Shown: piece by piece, positions 1 to 15,531 of the stretch
Layout: each line of letters opens with the position of its first letter
Position numbering within the stretch: position 1 is the stretch's first letter
From: Pardosa pseudoannulata
Lineage: Eukaryota > Arthropoda > Arachnida > Araneae > Lycosidae
Direction: 5' to 3'
DNA length: 64,000 nucleotides
NCBI GenBank assembly: GCA_032207245.1
Contig: CM063502.1
Location: forward strand, 68,401,616 to 68,465,615
Translations under genes and position numbers: made by a program
The notes under the pieces: generated by a model
Seen by the model: the letters and a program-made list of their open reading frames with translations, nothing else
Told to the model about the DNA's origin: nothing
Database searches by the model: none

Positions 1-1700
1 AAATGAACTTTCTCTCCAATGCAAGCTCTTATTCATCTACATTAGATTCTTTTAGTTAACAGAAATAAAACTCCTCACATATCTCTCTGTTTTCCACTAT
101 GAAGTAAAATACCCGTTATGTATGTTATTAAATTAGAGTGGAAAACTACAGGCACACACACATGCTACACGCACACATTCACGCACACACACACACACAC
201 ACCTTTTCTCACAATTTTTCTTGACCATATATAAAAATATGACGTAATATATGGTTATATTTCTAGAAAATTTTAATGTTTGCTTAGCTTCGGTTTTTGT
301 TCGTTGCTATTAGGTTTTGTAGGCTATATATTTTGCAAAGATGAAACTGACGTTGATTTTTCGGCTATCGGAATTTATATATCCGGAATCCTTTGTCTAA
401 CACTGGGATGGGCCAAAATTTTTTTGGAGAGTGGGAAAAAAGAAAAAGGAGAAAATATTAGCAACTATAAAAATATATTTCCTTGCTATTAATCTTTAAA
501 AGTACGGCACTTTAAATCCATTTTATGTTTTTAGTAGATATATTGGGGTTGAATTATTCAATTGAAAACTTTATTTTTTAATGGTTTCACTTTAGTTTAC
601 AATAGAGCTATTGTTTGTCCACCATCTTTTCATGTGAAATGAGCAATATTAGAACTTGTGCTGAAAGAGAAAAGCACTAGGTAGAGCTTACAATGAATTT
701 TCTCAAGTGCAAGCTCTAATTCACCTATATTAGAGTCTTTTAGTTATGTATTTTATTTCGTTATGTATTTTATTAAATTAGAGTGGAAAATTATTTGCAC
801 TACACTTGAAATGTAGTTATGAATGAAGCTTGAAATGTAAAGTTCTATTGTTGTGAGCTAATATATTATCTAAATATATTTTTTTTTATCCGTTACGGGC
901 TATAGTTTGTTCAGTACTGATCTATGATATCGTATATTCACCGGATATCCGGTACTTAATTTTTTAGTACCAGTTTAGCAATGAGTACTAAATATTGTAG
1001 ATATTGTATGCGTATTATATTTATATTATTTAAAAATAATAAATTGAAAACATTTTATACATTGTTCTTTAAGAACATTGCAAATATATCATAATATGAT
1101 TCCCATAATCTTTCTTTTTAAATATATGCATTTTAATAATACTACACAGAAAAAAAATAGATATTTTTAGTACCAGAATAATCCGTTAATTTGTATTTTA
1201 ACTTACTTAGTATAATAAATATACTTCATTTAAATTGATTGATAGTATCGCTATAACAAGAATCGGTTTGACCAGACTAAAACCTTCCTGGGGTTTATCT
1301 TAATATACATATAGATGTTACACGGAATACCAAATATTGGCGATAATGACACCAATAAATGGATGTGCTCTCCATGTATGCATGAACGCAACGATGGAAC
1401 TTGCCACATAAATGTATTTTTTTGTCAGTTTTTCCCCGATATCTGAAAAACGGCGGCTCAAAATCGTATCAAATGAATTCTACGGCTTACTCTAAGATAT
1501 GACGCAACTGTGTATCAAATTTGGTAACGATTGCTGCAGGCATGTGGAATTAAATTTCCATAATTTGTGAAAAAAAAACCCGTTAAAAATAGCTTAATAT
1601 TAAAATAAGTAACAAAAGTAGTTTAAATTGTTAAAAAAAAGGCTATGATATGCTTTGCAGCGTGTCACGGAGAACCCCTGTACCCCATTCCCGGCATGAG
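1..1700. other. Unique AT-rich DNA, no gene seen
   Basis: There is a short imperfect (CA)n tract at about 152-201. The only open frame (280-492) is about 70 codons, has no recognisable domain and lies in ordinary AT-rich sequence. A less AT-rich patch at about 1390-1700 has the feel of an old transposon remnant, but I recognise no terminal repeats or coding motif. No gene can be supported. Confidence 0.55.
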
Positions 1701-1721
1701 GCTCGTACTGTATACACACAT

Positions 1722-1942
1722 TCGTGTTTACAGCCACACTGACGGATAGGCTGGTGTTCAAACACTCCAATCTATTTATATAAATACAATGTATTATAAT
1801 CTTAAAAGATCATCCAATTTCGACATTTCCGCAAAAGAATTAATGTGAATTTCAAGAACATAGATAAAAGGAAACAATTTTTTGCAGTGCTAAGAAAATG
1901 AAAAATAGGTTGAATATCATTTTCGGGACTGGTGATTTTCTG
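1722..1942 (+). repeat. Direct repeat, copy 1 of 2 (about 230 bp)
   Basis: This block, running from TCGTGTTTACAGCCACACTG to GGGACTGGTGATTTT, recurs in the same orientation at about 2628-2856 with scattered substitutions and small indels. A reverse-oriented SINE begins exactly at its right edge. The repeat family is not recognised; it may be part of a longer transposon or a local duplication. Confidence 0.75.
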
Positions 1943-2115
1943 GTTCTGGTCTGGCAAGGACCACAACGGTGTATTAATTTGCTACACGAGGGCTAATGGT
2001 ACTGAAACTTACTGCCTAAACCCTATTCCGAACGGATTCGAACATCGAACATATGGATTCGAATCTACGAATACTGATATCGAAGAGCAGCATCCTATCC
2101 ATTTGGCCATCTTTC
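1943..2115 (-). mobile_element. tRNA-derived SINE, near full length
   Basis: On the minus strand the element reads, in order, an A-box-like TGGCCAAATGG, a B-box-like AGATTCGAATCC, a body containing TTCGGAATAGGGTTTAGGCA and a tail with TAGCCCTCGTGTAGCAAA. These match the other copies in this window part by part. An open frame called across it (1932-2153) is a translation of the SINE and not a gene. The divergence suggests an old insertion. Confidence 0.75.
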
Positions 2116-2627
2116 GGCACTTTCTTTATCGTACTAGTGTACATTACTCTTAGAATTTTTATCATGATTGGGTTTTAGAAAAGAAGAATGGAATCCTAGG
2201 ATCGTAATGACTCATCGTAAAGCAGCCTCTCTTCTCATCTTGGTTCAGAGGCAGTCAATCGTGTTTTTTTTAAGCTCTAAAAATTACTTATTTTAAGCCT
2301 TAATTAAAATTAAAAGAAATACTGTAGTGTAAAAATTGTTATACTAATGCTATTAATAAAATTCAAGCTGCATTTCTAAAAGTTCTCTTATTTTTCAATT
2401 GAACAAAATATTCCCGCTTTCCGCACATTTTTTAACAGGCTAATGTTATAAGAAAAGGATAAGTGTGAGCGCCTCTGTTGTACTTAATATGCAATTGCAA
2501 GCATTCATTTAAAACTATTCTCTTACACAAATGTTTCTATTTTTAAAAACTATTAATTACAAAAGAAAATAAGTATATTTTATTAATTTTATACATATTA
2601 TTAAATCCTTTTACTGTTTACGCGCAA

Positions 2628-2856
2628 TCGTGTTTACAGGCACACTGACGGATAGACAGGTACTCAAACGCTCTAATCTATTTATATAAATATAATGAGC
2701 TACAATCTTATAAAACTATCCAATTTCAAAATCCCCTCAAAAGAATTAATATGAATTTCAAGGACATATGTAAAATTAAACAATTTTTCGGAGTTGATTG
2801 AGCTAAGAAAATGCGAAATAGGTTGAATATCATTTTCGGGACTGATGATTTTTTGG
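2628..2856 (+). repeat. Direct repeat, copy 2 of 2
   Basis: Copy of the block at 1722-1942, same orientation, sharing the segments TGTTTACAGGCACACTGACG and GGTTGAATATCATTTTCGGG. No SINE follows this copy, so the SINE probably arrived after duplication or the duplication ended at the insertion point. Confidence 0.75.
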
Positions 2857-4173
2857 GTCTATTCTTTTAAAAATGAATGAACCTATAAAGTTTCCTTACT
2901 GTTATTAACTGTTACTGTTATTTTAGAATAGTATTCATTGGCCCGCTAAATTCATTCACTCGTTTATTGGTCCGCTCCGTAAACATTTTTGGTGTATCGG
3001 GTTAAGATAAAGTTTAAGTATGTCCTCGCTGATGTCAGATTTTTGTGATCAACAATCCCATCACTCTCTAAATTTGATGAATCTTACAAGAGTATTTTGT
3101 TTTTGATTTCATATTTTAGAAAACTGATAATTCATTCAATTTCTAAAATTTAATTTCCGACTGAAGAGAAATAGTGTATACAAATTTCCATCACCGCGAC
3201 GCTATATATTATTTTTGATATCCAAATATCCGAGTGTGTAGCATAGATATCTGGTGGAGTTCTGGGTATTTAAAATCCAGTCGAAACTTTACTGATTTAA
3301 AAGAAACTTAAAGATTAAATAGGACGGCTACCGGATACTTACAAGATATGCGTTTTATGGCTAACTTTTTAGTTTCGCTATCGAGTTCAACAGTTTAAAC
3401 AATAGAAGAAAAAAAGACTCATCAACAAAAACTTCTTACCGGCAATTTTTTTCTCTCTTTCGAGGAAAATTGCAATGATTAAGGGGTAGGTAATTTTGTA
3501 TTCAGAAGTTTTTTAGAAATGCATCGAATACGATCTTAGATAATTTCAACGAATTCATGTCACTTTCCCTCCTAGATTGGCTTAAGATATATTTTTCCAA
3601 TAATACACCGTTATTATCCTTGAAAAGGGATTCATTCAGATGTTAATGTCCTTTCTTTGTCATACATACTGGAAAATTGAGGGAAAAGGAATTTTATGTT
3701 TTTTTAATTTTGTCTATTGTGAATCAGCTAATAATAGTATCTCTGGAGTCTTAAAACAATTTAATAGAAAATATAAGTTTCCAAAATACTACTTTATACT
3801 AATCCCTGGAATCTATTTATATCATGAGTAAGATATTAGTTTAATAAAAGGAAATTATTTTTAAAGAGAAATGTTAATTTGAACTGGTTTGAATTAAGTT
3901 CCAACTACTAAAGCATTTTCTTTGTGGTGATCTTTGGTTTTTCCTTTGATTTCATTTATGTATTGAACAGTTTAAATTTACTGTTTGAAATATTAAAACT
4001 ATTAAGGCAAGAGATTTTTATCTTTCAAAGTTTAAAGAACGCTATAAATGTTTCATATAAAAGTATATTCTGATCTTTAGAACATCAAATCCCCGTTACC
4101 TTTAACTATCACTTTGTATTATTTCTTTGTTTATTAAAGTTTTGAATAAGATCTACAACTTCTATCAGAGTTA
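2857..4173. other. Unique AT-rich DNA, no gene seen
   Basis: I see no repeat, RNA gene or coding signature here. A 63-codon frame at 3640-3831 has no domain and ordinary AT-rich composition. Confidence 0.55.
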
Positions 4174-4340
4174 AGGGCCGAATAGTTAGGGAGCTTCTCT
4201 TTGGAACCGGAGTTCATGGTTTTTAATCCCACTGCTGGCACGGATATTTGTATCCATTTGGAATCGGCTTTAGGCAGTATGTTCTAGTCTCATCATTCCT
4301 CATGTAGCAAAATATTTGACCGTATAGCTCCAAATCAAAT
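4174..4340 (+). mobile_element. tRNA-derived SINE, degenerate
   Basis: The head has a decayed A box (GGCCGAATAGTTAGGGAGC) and the B-box position reads GGTTTTTAATCCC. The body has GGAATCGGCTTTAGGCAGTA, and the tail has GACCGTATAGCTCCAAATC. The order of parts is the same as in the well-preserved copy at 35902-36083. It is non-coding. Confidence 0.75.
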
Positions 4341-4680
4341 GAATCATTCCAGGTGTTACGAATAAGGTGCCATTAGCTGATTTTCTTGAGGACTTTAATT
4401 CTTAACCGTTGATGTTATCTTTAGTTCTTTTTTAAACCGTGTGAATTATTTACTCAACTTGCATTTTTTAATGGCACACAAAGTTAATAATGTTCGCATT
4501 CATTTATTGATAAGCCTTAGTAATTTATTTTAAGGCTTTCAAGAAATTTTGTTTTTATTGGCAAAGGCAAAACCTTTGCATAGTTTTTCTTCATTTAATA
4601 TTTAAAAACTATTTGGGGATTAGATAGTCTTATTACGTTAGATCAATACTAATTATACACCTACATTGAATATCATGTAA

Positions 4681-5022
4681 TCTAGAAAGCAAAGGGGTAT
4701 TTATATAAATTATTTGACTAACTCTAATATCGTAAATATTTGAATGTAAAATACTTTAAATATCTCAGACAGACGAGATAGTTTAATGGCAAAAGCATAA
4801 TAGTTTGTTATATCCATATTTATTTATAGAAATTCTTAAAAATACTATAAATCTACAAAGCAAAGGGGTATTTATATAAATTATTTGACTAACTCTAATA
4901 TCGTAAATATTTAAAAGTAAAATACTTTAAATATCCCAGACAGACGAGATAGTTTAATGGCAAAAGCATAATCGTTTGCTATATCCATATTTATTTATAG
5001 AAATTCTTAAAAATACTATAAA
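4681..5022 (+). repeat. Tandem duplication, 2 x 171 bp
   Basis: Two nearly identical direct copies start at 4681 and 4852, both containing AGCAAAGGGGTATTTATATA and CAGACAGACGAGATAGTTTA. The few differences indicate a fairly recent duplication. No coding potential is seen. Confidence 0.9.
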
Positions 5023-5545
5023 TATGTGATACAATGTCTTTACATTACATGGCAGTTAACACAATTTTTTTAAAAAAAGTAAATTTTTTCCCGCTTTGTT
5101 TAAAAAATTATGCGATTCCTATACAACATCCTTATTATCTATCCTTTGTTCTTTCATTTCGATTATTATTATTTCCCTGATGCCCGGGAACCAGAACTTA
5201 CCATACTACTTCTTTTGATATGATTAGAATATGTCTCATCGTGAGTTTTCAAGTCAAGAGATGTCAAAATAGAACCGTAAAAGTACTATAAATATACGAT
5301 ACGCTGTCTTTTCATTAGACTGTCATACACGTAATTTTTAAAAGGGTAAATTTGCTTCTCTTTGCTTAAAAATTATAAGATTTCTTTACAACATCCTTTA
5401 AACCCCTTGTTGTTTCATTTCGGTTCTTATTATTTTCTTAATGTCCGGGGGCCAGATTTACCACAATGCTTCTTTCGATATGATTAGAATATATTTCATC
5501 ATGATTCCTCAAGACAAGAGCTGTCAAAATAGAATCGGCTGCAAT
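5012..5545 (+). repeat. Older tandem duplication, 2 x about 270 bp
   Basis: The second copy starts near 5282. Both share ACTATAAATAT, TTTCATTTCG and GATATGATTAGAATAT in the same order, but with many substitutions. It starts inside the end of the 171-bp duplication, so the two events are nested. The frame at 5441-5683 lies in the second copy, is interrupted in the first and is not considered a gene. Confidence 0.8.
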
Positions 5546-5886
5546 CTCACGCCTGGTGACATTTTTTCTCTGCTGGTTGTTGTTATTTTTTTTTCATTCC
5601 CTTATTGTGATAGCAATTACACATGCACGAAGGGTTGCTCTTTATACGGAATGAAGGATGCATGTTTATCCCTTTCATACTAGAAGAATAAACAGAATAA
5701 AGATGATAGTAATTGCTTCGGAAACAAATATTTATCAGCGGATTTATTTTACTTTCGTTATTAATATAATTTTAGACTCCAGAACGGTATTTTCTAAGCG
5801 AAATTATTACCTAATTCATTGATTTTTTGTATGTCTACAGCTACTTTGTAACTGTTATGGTGGCACAATAATGTTACAATTATTGT

Positions 5887-6190
5887 AAGTCTTATTTTAT
5901 CTTAAATATTTTTAATCACTGTAATTTTGGCAAATGTTCACCCAGCATATATCAGGAATTTAGTCAGACTGAGATTTATTATAAGCGTTCATAATCTGTA
6001 AAGGAATATTGTCAATTTAATATTTAATTTTTTATCAATTATCCAACTTTAAGGCTTATTTTATCTTAAATATTTTTAATCCCTTCATGTCTGTAATTTT
6101 GGCAAATATTCACCCAGCATATATCAGGAATTTAGCAGGCTGAGATTTATTATAATCGTTCATAATTTGTAAAGGAATATTTTCAATATG
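5887..6190 (+). repeat. Tandem duplication, about 135 bp unit
   Basis: Copies at about 5887-6020 and 6053-6190 share CTTATTTTATCTTAAATATT, CACCCAGCATATATCAGGAA and GTAAAGGAATATT. About 30 bp of unrelated sequence separates them. Confidence 0.85.
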
Positions 6191-6595
6191 TTAAAAATTA
6201 AAATAAATACTTATTAATTTAAACATAATGATATTTAAAAGCTAGTATTTTTTAACTCAAACCTAATTTTCTATGTCTATAATTTAAAACTTATTTAATA
6301 AGAAAAAGAAAGCTTTAATCACTGTTTATTTTTTTTTATTATAATAATTTAATAGTAAAAATTTTGAAAAATTATCAGAAATTGTTTAAATTATGAAACT
6401 TTGAACGATTTTTTTCAGTTATTTGATCCACACAACACTGGACATTTAATTGAAATTGAAGTGATACATAACTTTATGAACTCTGAATATACATCACTGT
6501 TTTAAATACTTCACAAAACAAATACGTTTAAAAATTTAACTGATGAATTTTGCTGCAATTAAAACTTTCAGTCACTGAATAATCCCGATAGTTTA

Positions 6596-6940
6596 TCATT
6601 CAAAAGGCACATTATATGACTTTATTTTTAACCGGAATATTGGTCATGTTTATCAAACTAAACGTGCAATGTTCCTTTTACTCCATCAGATATCTAATTG
6701 AATAACAATATCATTCAAAAGGCACATTATATGGCTTTAATTTCAACTCGAATATTGGTCATGTTCATCAAAATAAACGTGCAATGTTCTTTCTGCTCCA
6801 TCAGATACCTAATTGAATAACAAAATCATTCAAAAGGCACATTATATGGCTTTAATTTCAACCGGAATATTGGTCATCTTCATCAAAATAAACGTGCAAT
6901 GTTCTTTCTGTTCCATCAGATATCTAACTAAATAACAATA
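6596..6940 (+). repeat. Tandem array, 3 x 115 bp
   Basis: Units start at 6596, 6711 and 6826, each beginning TCATTCAAAAGGCACATTAT and containing AAACGTGCAATGTTC. The constant 115-bp spacing shows a true tandem array. Units 2 and 3 are closest to each other. Confidence 0.92.
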
Positions 6941-7187
6941 ATTAAAATTTTGTTTTTAAAATTTTTTTTCTTAAATCTAGACACTATTAAGTCACATATT
7001 CATAGAAGAAAGATAGCTTAAAGGCCAGTCATAGTATCATTTTTATAAATAGTTGATGTTTTTAACTCTAGATGGTTAAAATTTTGTTTGATTTCGCACC
7101 AGTTAACAAGTATCCTACTCTTTAAGTGTTGATTTAAACAGATAATATTTGTTGTTTTTTGTGTGTTATATAGTTTTGTATTTACCC

Positions 7188-7214
7188 TCTTTTTTCTTCT
7201 TCTTTTAGGTAAGT
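7188..7214 (+). promoter_or_regulatory. Candidate recursive splice site (zero-length exon)
   Basis: A pure pyrimidine run (CCCTCTTTTTTCTTCTTCTTTT) ends in AG at 7207-7208 and is followed at once by GTAAGT. A 3' splice site fused to a perfect 5' splice site is the signature of ratchet points known from long Drosophila introns. Position -3 is T and not the preferred C. No flanking exon is visible, so its use depends on whether the window is intronic on this strand. Confidence 0.45.
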
Positions 7215-9420
7215 GCACTTTGAGTCTTTCCCCTGGTCTCAAGGTAGGCCTTCAACATTTCACCCTTTTTTATATTTCATGGCAAAACTTCGATTTTAAG
7301 CCAAGATTAAGTAAGTAAAGCGATATTCCTTGTACTTAGAATTTGATTAACATGGAAACGAGTAGTAACTATAAAAATATTTGCACTTTTAAAATTAAGT
7401 AATTGTAATAAGGGTTTTCTTAATAAATTGCTTATTTTCAGTATAGAACAAAAAATTATTCAAATTTTGCGTAAATAATTTAATCGTTATGTTAACGCTA
7501 ACTGTATACTTAAAACCTTTTTTTTTGCAAAATGAGAAAAAGAAATCCAATTTTTAATTAAATCATGAATTTTATCTGTTTTATTTTATCAAAAATAAAT
7601 AATAAAATTCCTTTTTGTGAAAAAGTTGCGTTTGGGTCTTTTATCTTTTTAAATAATTTTTTTTAGACATAATTGGGTTATATAATAAGAATTAAATAAT
7701 GAGGAATTAGGGAAAAAATCATCATCCTTATAAAATTTATTTTCAATGCATCGTAAATATATTTTATATCAAACTGACATAAAATGAAAGACCTTTTAAA
7801 ATGGAATTTAAAAGAAAAAAAACTGGTGAATTTTTTATGTGAATAATAGCTGCTAATTTTTGTTTTTTGTTATTTATAGTTAACTTTGATGTAATGTTAA
7901 CATCTGGTTTTCATATCACTTTTACTGTAGCTCATCTTGTTATTAAACATAATATATTTTGACACCAAGCACGAAAATTAGTTCTATAAGATAATTATAT
8001 ATAATTATAGGTTTTAACATTTTTACTAGCATTATTTATAGATGTCTATTACTAAAGATATTATTAAGTAGTATGTTATCAAATTTGCTCCTTAGAAATA
8101 TTCTGTGTAATACTCTAGCATTTTATAATTTATTGAAATATTGCTTAATTTAGTTATAGTCTAAAGAGTTTATGCTAAATAACCTGCTGCTAATTTCTGC
8201 AGAGTTTAAAGTTTCCTAAACCACTGTAGATATTTAAAAGAAAATGTTTATTTTTGAGCTGCAAATAAATGGTAGTTCAGCGGGCGAAAGCTTTCTGATA
8301 ATTTGCAAATATATTTGTATTTACTACTCGAAAAATTCTAAACGCGTGTTTTAAATCACTCTACAAGTTCAAGCACTTGTTTTAGATTTAATCTATACGA
8401 AATAGATTATCGCAACTTCCTCGACAACTTTATCAGCATTTTGTTTTAATAATCATTGTAGGAAAATTAACGCTGGTTGTTAAATTAGAGCGCTGTAAGT
8501 TTATATTTTCCTCTTATGAGGTAAGTGATTTTAAATTGATTGCTTTCTTGATTGAAAGTTAAATTAATTAAGTATAGTCAGTCATTATCTTGTTATCAGA
8601 GAGGTAAGTAATTTTTATGTACTAGTTTCTTGAGGATAAAAAATAAACTGTAAAATTTAAAGTATCGTGTTGCAACTTGAGATCATTGCTTAAAGCATTG
8701 ACGGTAAGTGAGATAGAAGATGATTAAAGCCGCATATAACAACGCTTTTCATGTTATCTATTAAGGTTCCGTTGAACTACCATTTAATTCTCATTAAGAT
8801 ACAGTCTCACAACATGGATATTTATTAACGAAAATACAAACAAATGTACTTTTAAAATTTCTTTTTGTTTTCCTTAAGAAAAACCCTTAACACAAAACAG
8901 ATAAAAATTAAGCTTAAAAATTTTGAGGGACTTAGTACCTTTTGAACTGAAGGCTTTCATTATAACGACGTATTTTTGACTAGAAAATAGGTGGAAATTT
9001 ATAGGGTTTTAGAAGAAAATTTTTCTTTGTTCTTAATAAGGTTCTAACTTTAATTCGTAAAAAATTATTTAGCTTTGTTATATGTAGCAAGTGTTATTTA
9101 ATACATAAAATATGTACACCAAGTGGAAAAATATGGGAATGGACTATAAAATAAATTTTTTAAACGTGTAAATTATAAATTAATTTATATCAGATAGAAG
9201 CTAACTATCTTTTTAGTTCTATGAACTTCAATAATATTAATATGAGAGATATATTTTATTTTACAATATGATAAACTTAATCGTTTCTCATATATTTTCA
9301 GTTTCTTAACAGTTTTTATTATTTTTTTCATCTTAAAATATCGTATACTTTTAAAGTTTGAGGTTTATAGAATAAAACTGGTTTTTTGCCTCAATTCAAA
9401 ATAAAATTTTAACCCCTTAA

Positions 9421-9422
<2 letters not shown>
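7215..9422. other. Unique AT-rich DNA, no gene seen
   Basis: No repeat or coding unit is recognised. Three GTAAGT donor-like hexamers occur close together at about 8521, 8604 and 8704, none with a good upstream polypyrimidine-AG. Confidence 0.5.

Positions 9423-9459
<37 letters not shown>
9423..9459 (+). repeat. Poly-T tract, about 37 nt
   Basis: An uninterrupted run of T. It could be the reverse-complement poly-A tail of an old retrotransposed copy or a slippage product. I see no retroposed gene next to it. Confidence 0.95.
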
Positions 9460-12506
<3,047 letters not shown>

Positions 12507-13215
12507 AAAGTCACTGTGGCTAAATAAAATAGTGTAAAATACGTATTCAGTTTAGAGGTGGGGGCTTTTATACGTACTTAAATGTAATTTTAATCTAAAG
12601 TTACACTGGCTATGTAATTAGCATAACCATTATAACTTTAAGTTATTTTACAATTAATAATTCGAAGGTGAATGGTATAATCAATGCTTATGATAAAAGT
12701 TACATTATCTTAACTTTACAATATAACTTTTAACGTAACCGAAACTTTTAAGAAAGATTTACCAGAGTAGAAAAAGAGAGAATTGAGATATAGATATGCG
12801 ATATATTTAAGAATTATTATCTTTGAACGCTAAACATTGCCGTGATTATGCCGCTTTATTATAGCAGGACTAGTTAAAAGGAGTTATTTATTTTTATCTC
12901 AGTTTATGTAGAGAAGGGAGGGGGGTAGAATGAAAAAAAAATCATTGTATGAGGTTGCACTTTCAACACTACGGTTGAACAAATACTTATTTTAAGGTAG
13001 CTGTTACTTAAGTTTTTATTCCTATTCCTAAGTATGATTCATGATAAGAAATTTCCTGAAAATCTATCTTTTTTATGATAAAATTCTTGAGAAATATGAT
13101 GAAACTAAATGGGACTTCATTTTAGGTATTTCTATTGAAAGAGAAAATAATAAAGGTTCTTTGATTGATGTTGCTTTTCCCGCAAAATAATATATAACGT
13201 ATCAGGGTTGTTTAA

Positions 13216-13479
13216 TACTAGACATACCAACACTTAATACTTACTTGTTTCTACCATAGCCGGTGAAATGACCGGACTTTATGTTTTCTGATTGAACGCG
13301 TGAAATATGGATACTTGGAAGGAAATAAATAAATAAACTTCATTATAATTAAACAAAATTGTATATATCGTCACTTTTTATGTATTACAAACACAAAGAA
13401 TAAGAATTTTTAATTCATTACTCATCGCATATTTTACATATACATTACCAGTCATTGACCGGTCACGGTATGTCTAGTC
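13216..13479. mobile_element. TTAA-flanked MITE (piggyBac-like), 264 bp
   Basis: The left end is TACTAGACATACC and the right end reads GGTATGTCTAGTC, its inverse at 12 of 13 positions. Both ends abut TTAA (13212-13215 and 13480-13483), the target duplication typical of piggyBac transposons. Subterminal blocks GGTGAAATGACCGG and, inverted, GGTCAATGACTGG form a second inverted pair. There is no transposase, so it is non-autonomous. Confidence 0.75.
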
Positions 13480-13920
13480 TTAAAATCGTATTTTCATTTC
13501 CAAGAAATTTTGATAGATTTACGGCCTATAAGAATGATGAACAATTTATTTTTTAAAGGGTATCTTTAAATGAGTTCATATGAAGTTTCTATTTACTTAC
13601 GCAGTTAAAAAATACGAGCAATTTACCAACTCTTAAATAAACTTTTATTATATCATTATCATTATTAAACATTCAAACCTAAGCACAATTATACAAGCAC
13701 AATTATACATTTATACAATTATTAAGGCGAGCTCGTTAATTCATTTGGATTCCGTATATTACTAAGTATCTTTCTTTCAAATTTTGCTCTAAAAGCTGTA
13801 ATTGTACCTTCAATTACTGTATAACCACAACCAACATATTATCACATTTTTAAATACATAATTTATCATCCCATCCACAGGTGCCTTGAACTGGTATCAC
13901 TGTGTGCATGAAATACCAGA

Positions 13921-13921
<1 letters not shown>

Positions 13922-13957
<36 letters not shown>
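13922..13957 (+). repeat. Poly-A tract, 36 nt, inside unit 1 of the array
   Basis: The other units read CAGAGAAATGTTCGACATT here, while this copy reads CAGAC, then 36 A, then TCGACATT. The comparison shows the tract grew by slippage at a short A run and is not a retroposon tail. Confidence 0.9.
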
Positions 13958-13959
<2 letters not shown>

Positions 13960-15303
13960 GACATTTGGATTCCTCTCTTAAATACTTTTGCCAACAAATG
14001 CAAATCTATATACGGGATTTACCAAATTGCTGTGTAGTTAATAACTCATAGGACATCTCCCAGTTCACTCATCTTGCATTACGAACTCCATCTTTACTTA
14101 AAATTAAAAATAAAATATGAACATTAAGGCAATGTAACAATTCCTAAATGAACTTTATTATATCATCGTTAAACGTCCAAGACCATGCAGAATTATAATA
14201 GGCTAACCGGTGATCCATTTGGATTCATTATTATTACGAAACAACTTTCTTTTAAGTTTTATCCTTAAAAGATCTAATTGTAGCTTCGATTGCTGTATAA
14301 CTACATCCAACATATTATCACTTTCTTAAACAACATATTATGATGTATCATTCCATCCACAGGTGCGTTTAATCCGTATCACTGTTTCAATGGAATGCCA
14401 GAGAAATGTTCGACATTCAGATTCCTCCCTTAAACACTTACCAACAACTGCAAGAGTACATGCGTGATTTACCAAATTGCAATGTAGTTAATAACTCATA
14501 AGGTATCTCCTAGTTCACACATCTTGCATTACGAACTCCATTTTTAATCTATTACTTAAAATTAAAAATTAAAATAAAGTGAAAACATTAAGGCAATTTA
14601 ACAATTCCTAAATGAGCTTTATTATATCATCGTTAAACGTCCAAGACCATGCAGAATTATAATAGGCAATCTCGGTGATTCATTTGGATTCCGTATATTA
14701 TGAAACAACTTTCTTTCAAGTTTTATCCTTAAAAGATCTAATTGTAGCTTCGATTGCTGTATAACTACATCCAACATATTATCACTTTCTTAAACAACAT
14801 ATTATGATGTATCATTCCATCCACAGGTGCGTTTAATCCGTATCACTGTTTCAATGGAATGCCAGAGAAATGTTCGACATTCAGATTCCTCCCTTAAACA
14901 CTTACCAACAACTGCAAGAGTACATGCGTGATTTACCAAATTGCAATGTAGTTAATAACTCATAAGGTATCTCCTAGTTCACACATCTTGCATTACGAAC
15001 TCCATTTTTAATCTATTTTCTCCTACTACTACTCATCAAATTACTTAAAATTAAAAATAAAGTGAAAACATTAAGGCAATTTAACAATTCCTAAATGAGC
15101 TTTATTATATCATCGTTAAACGTCCAAGACCATGCAGAATTATAATAGGCAATCTCGGTGATTCATTTGGATTCCGTATATTATGAAACAACTTTCTTTC
15201 AAGTTTTATCCTTAAAAGATATAATTGTAGCTTCGATTGCTGTATAACTACATCCAACATATTATCACTTTCTTAAACATATGATGTATCATTCCATCCA
15301 CAG

Positions 15304-15531
15304 GTGCGTTTAATCCGTATCACTGTTTCAATGGAATGCCAGAGAAATGTTCGGCATTCAGATTCCTCCCTTAAACACTCTTGCCAACAACTGCAAGACT
15401 ACATGCGTGATTTACCAAATTGCTATGTAGTTATTAAGTCGCCGGACATCTCCCAGCACACACATGCCTTGCCTTACAAACCCCCATCTTTCTTCTCCTC
15501 CCTCCCCACTACCGTTCATCGAATTCCTTAG
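15304..15531 (+). other. Exon-like open frame in the last array unit
   Basis: An open frame of 75 codons follows a plausible 3' splice acceptor (ATTCCATCCACAG at 15291-15303) and ends with TAG at 15529-15531. It has no ATG at its start, so it would have to be an internal or terminal exon. Residues such as CQQLQDYMRDLPNCYVV match no domain I know. Units 2 and 3 lack two bases in the matching segment (CACTTACCAAC against CACTCTTGCCAAC) and are therefore frameshifted. This may be a real duplicated exon or an accident of composition. The local sequence from 15440 to 15540 is C-rich compared with its surroundings. Confidence 0.25.

Noticed and set aside
4681..6940. CRISPR-like array of repeats
   Set aside because: Repeats are 115-270 bp, directly adjacent and without unique spacers. 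They are simple tandem duplications in a eukaryotic sequence.
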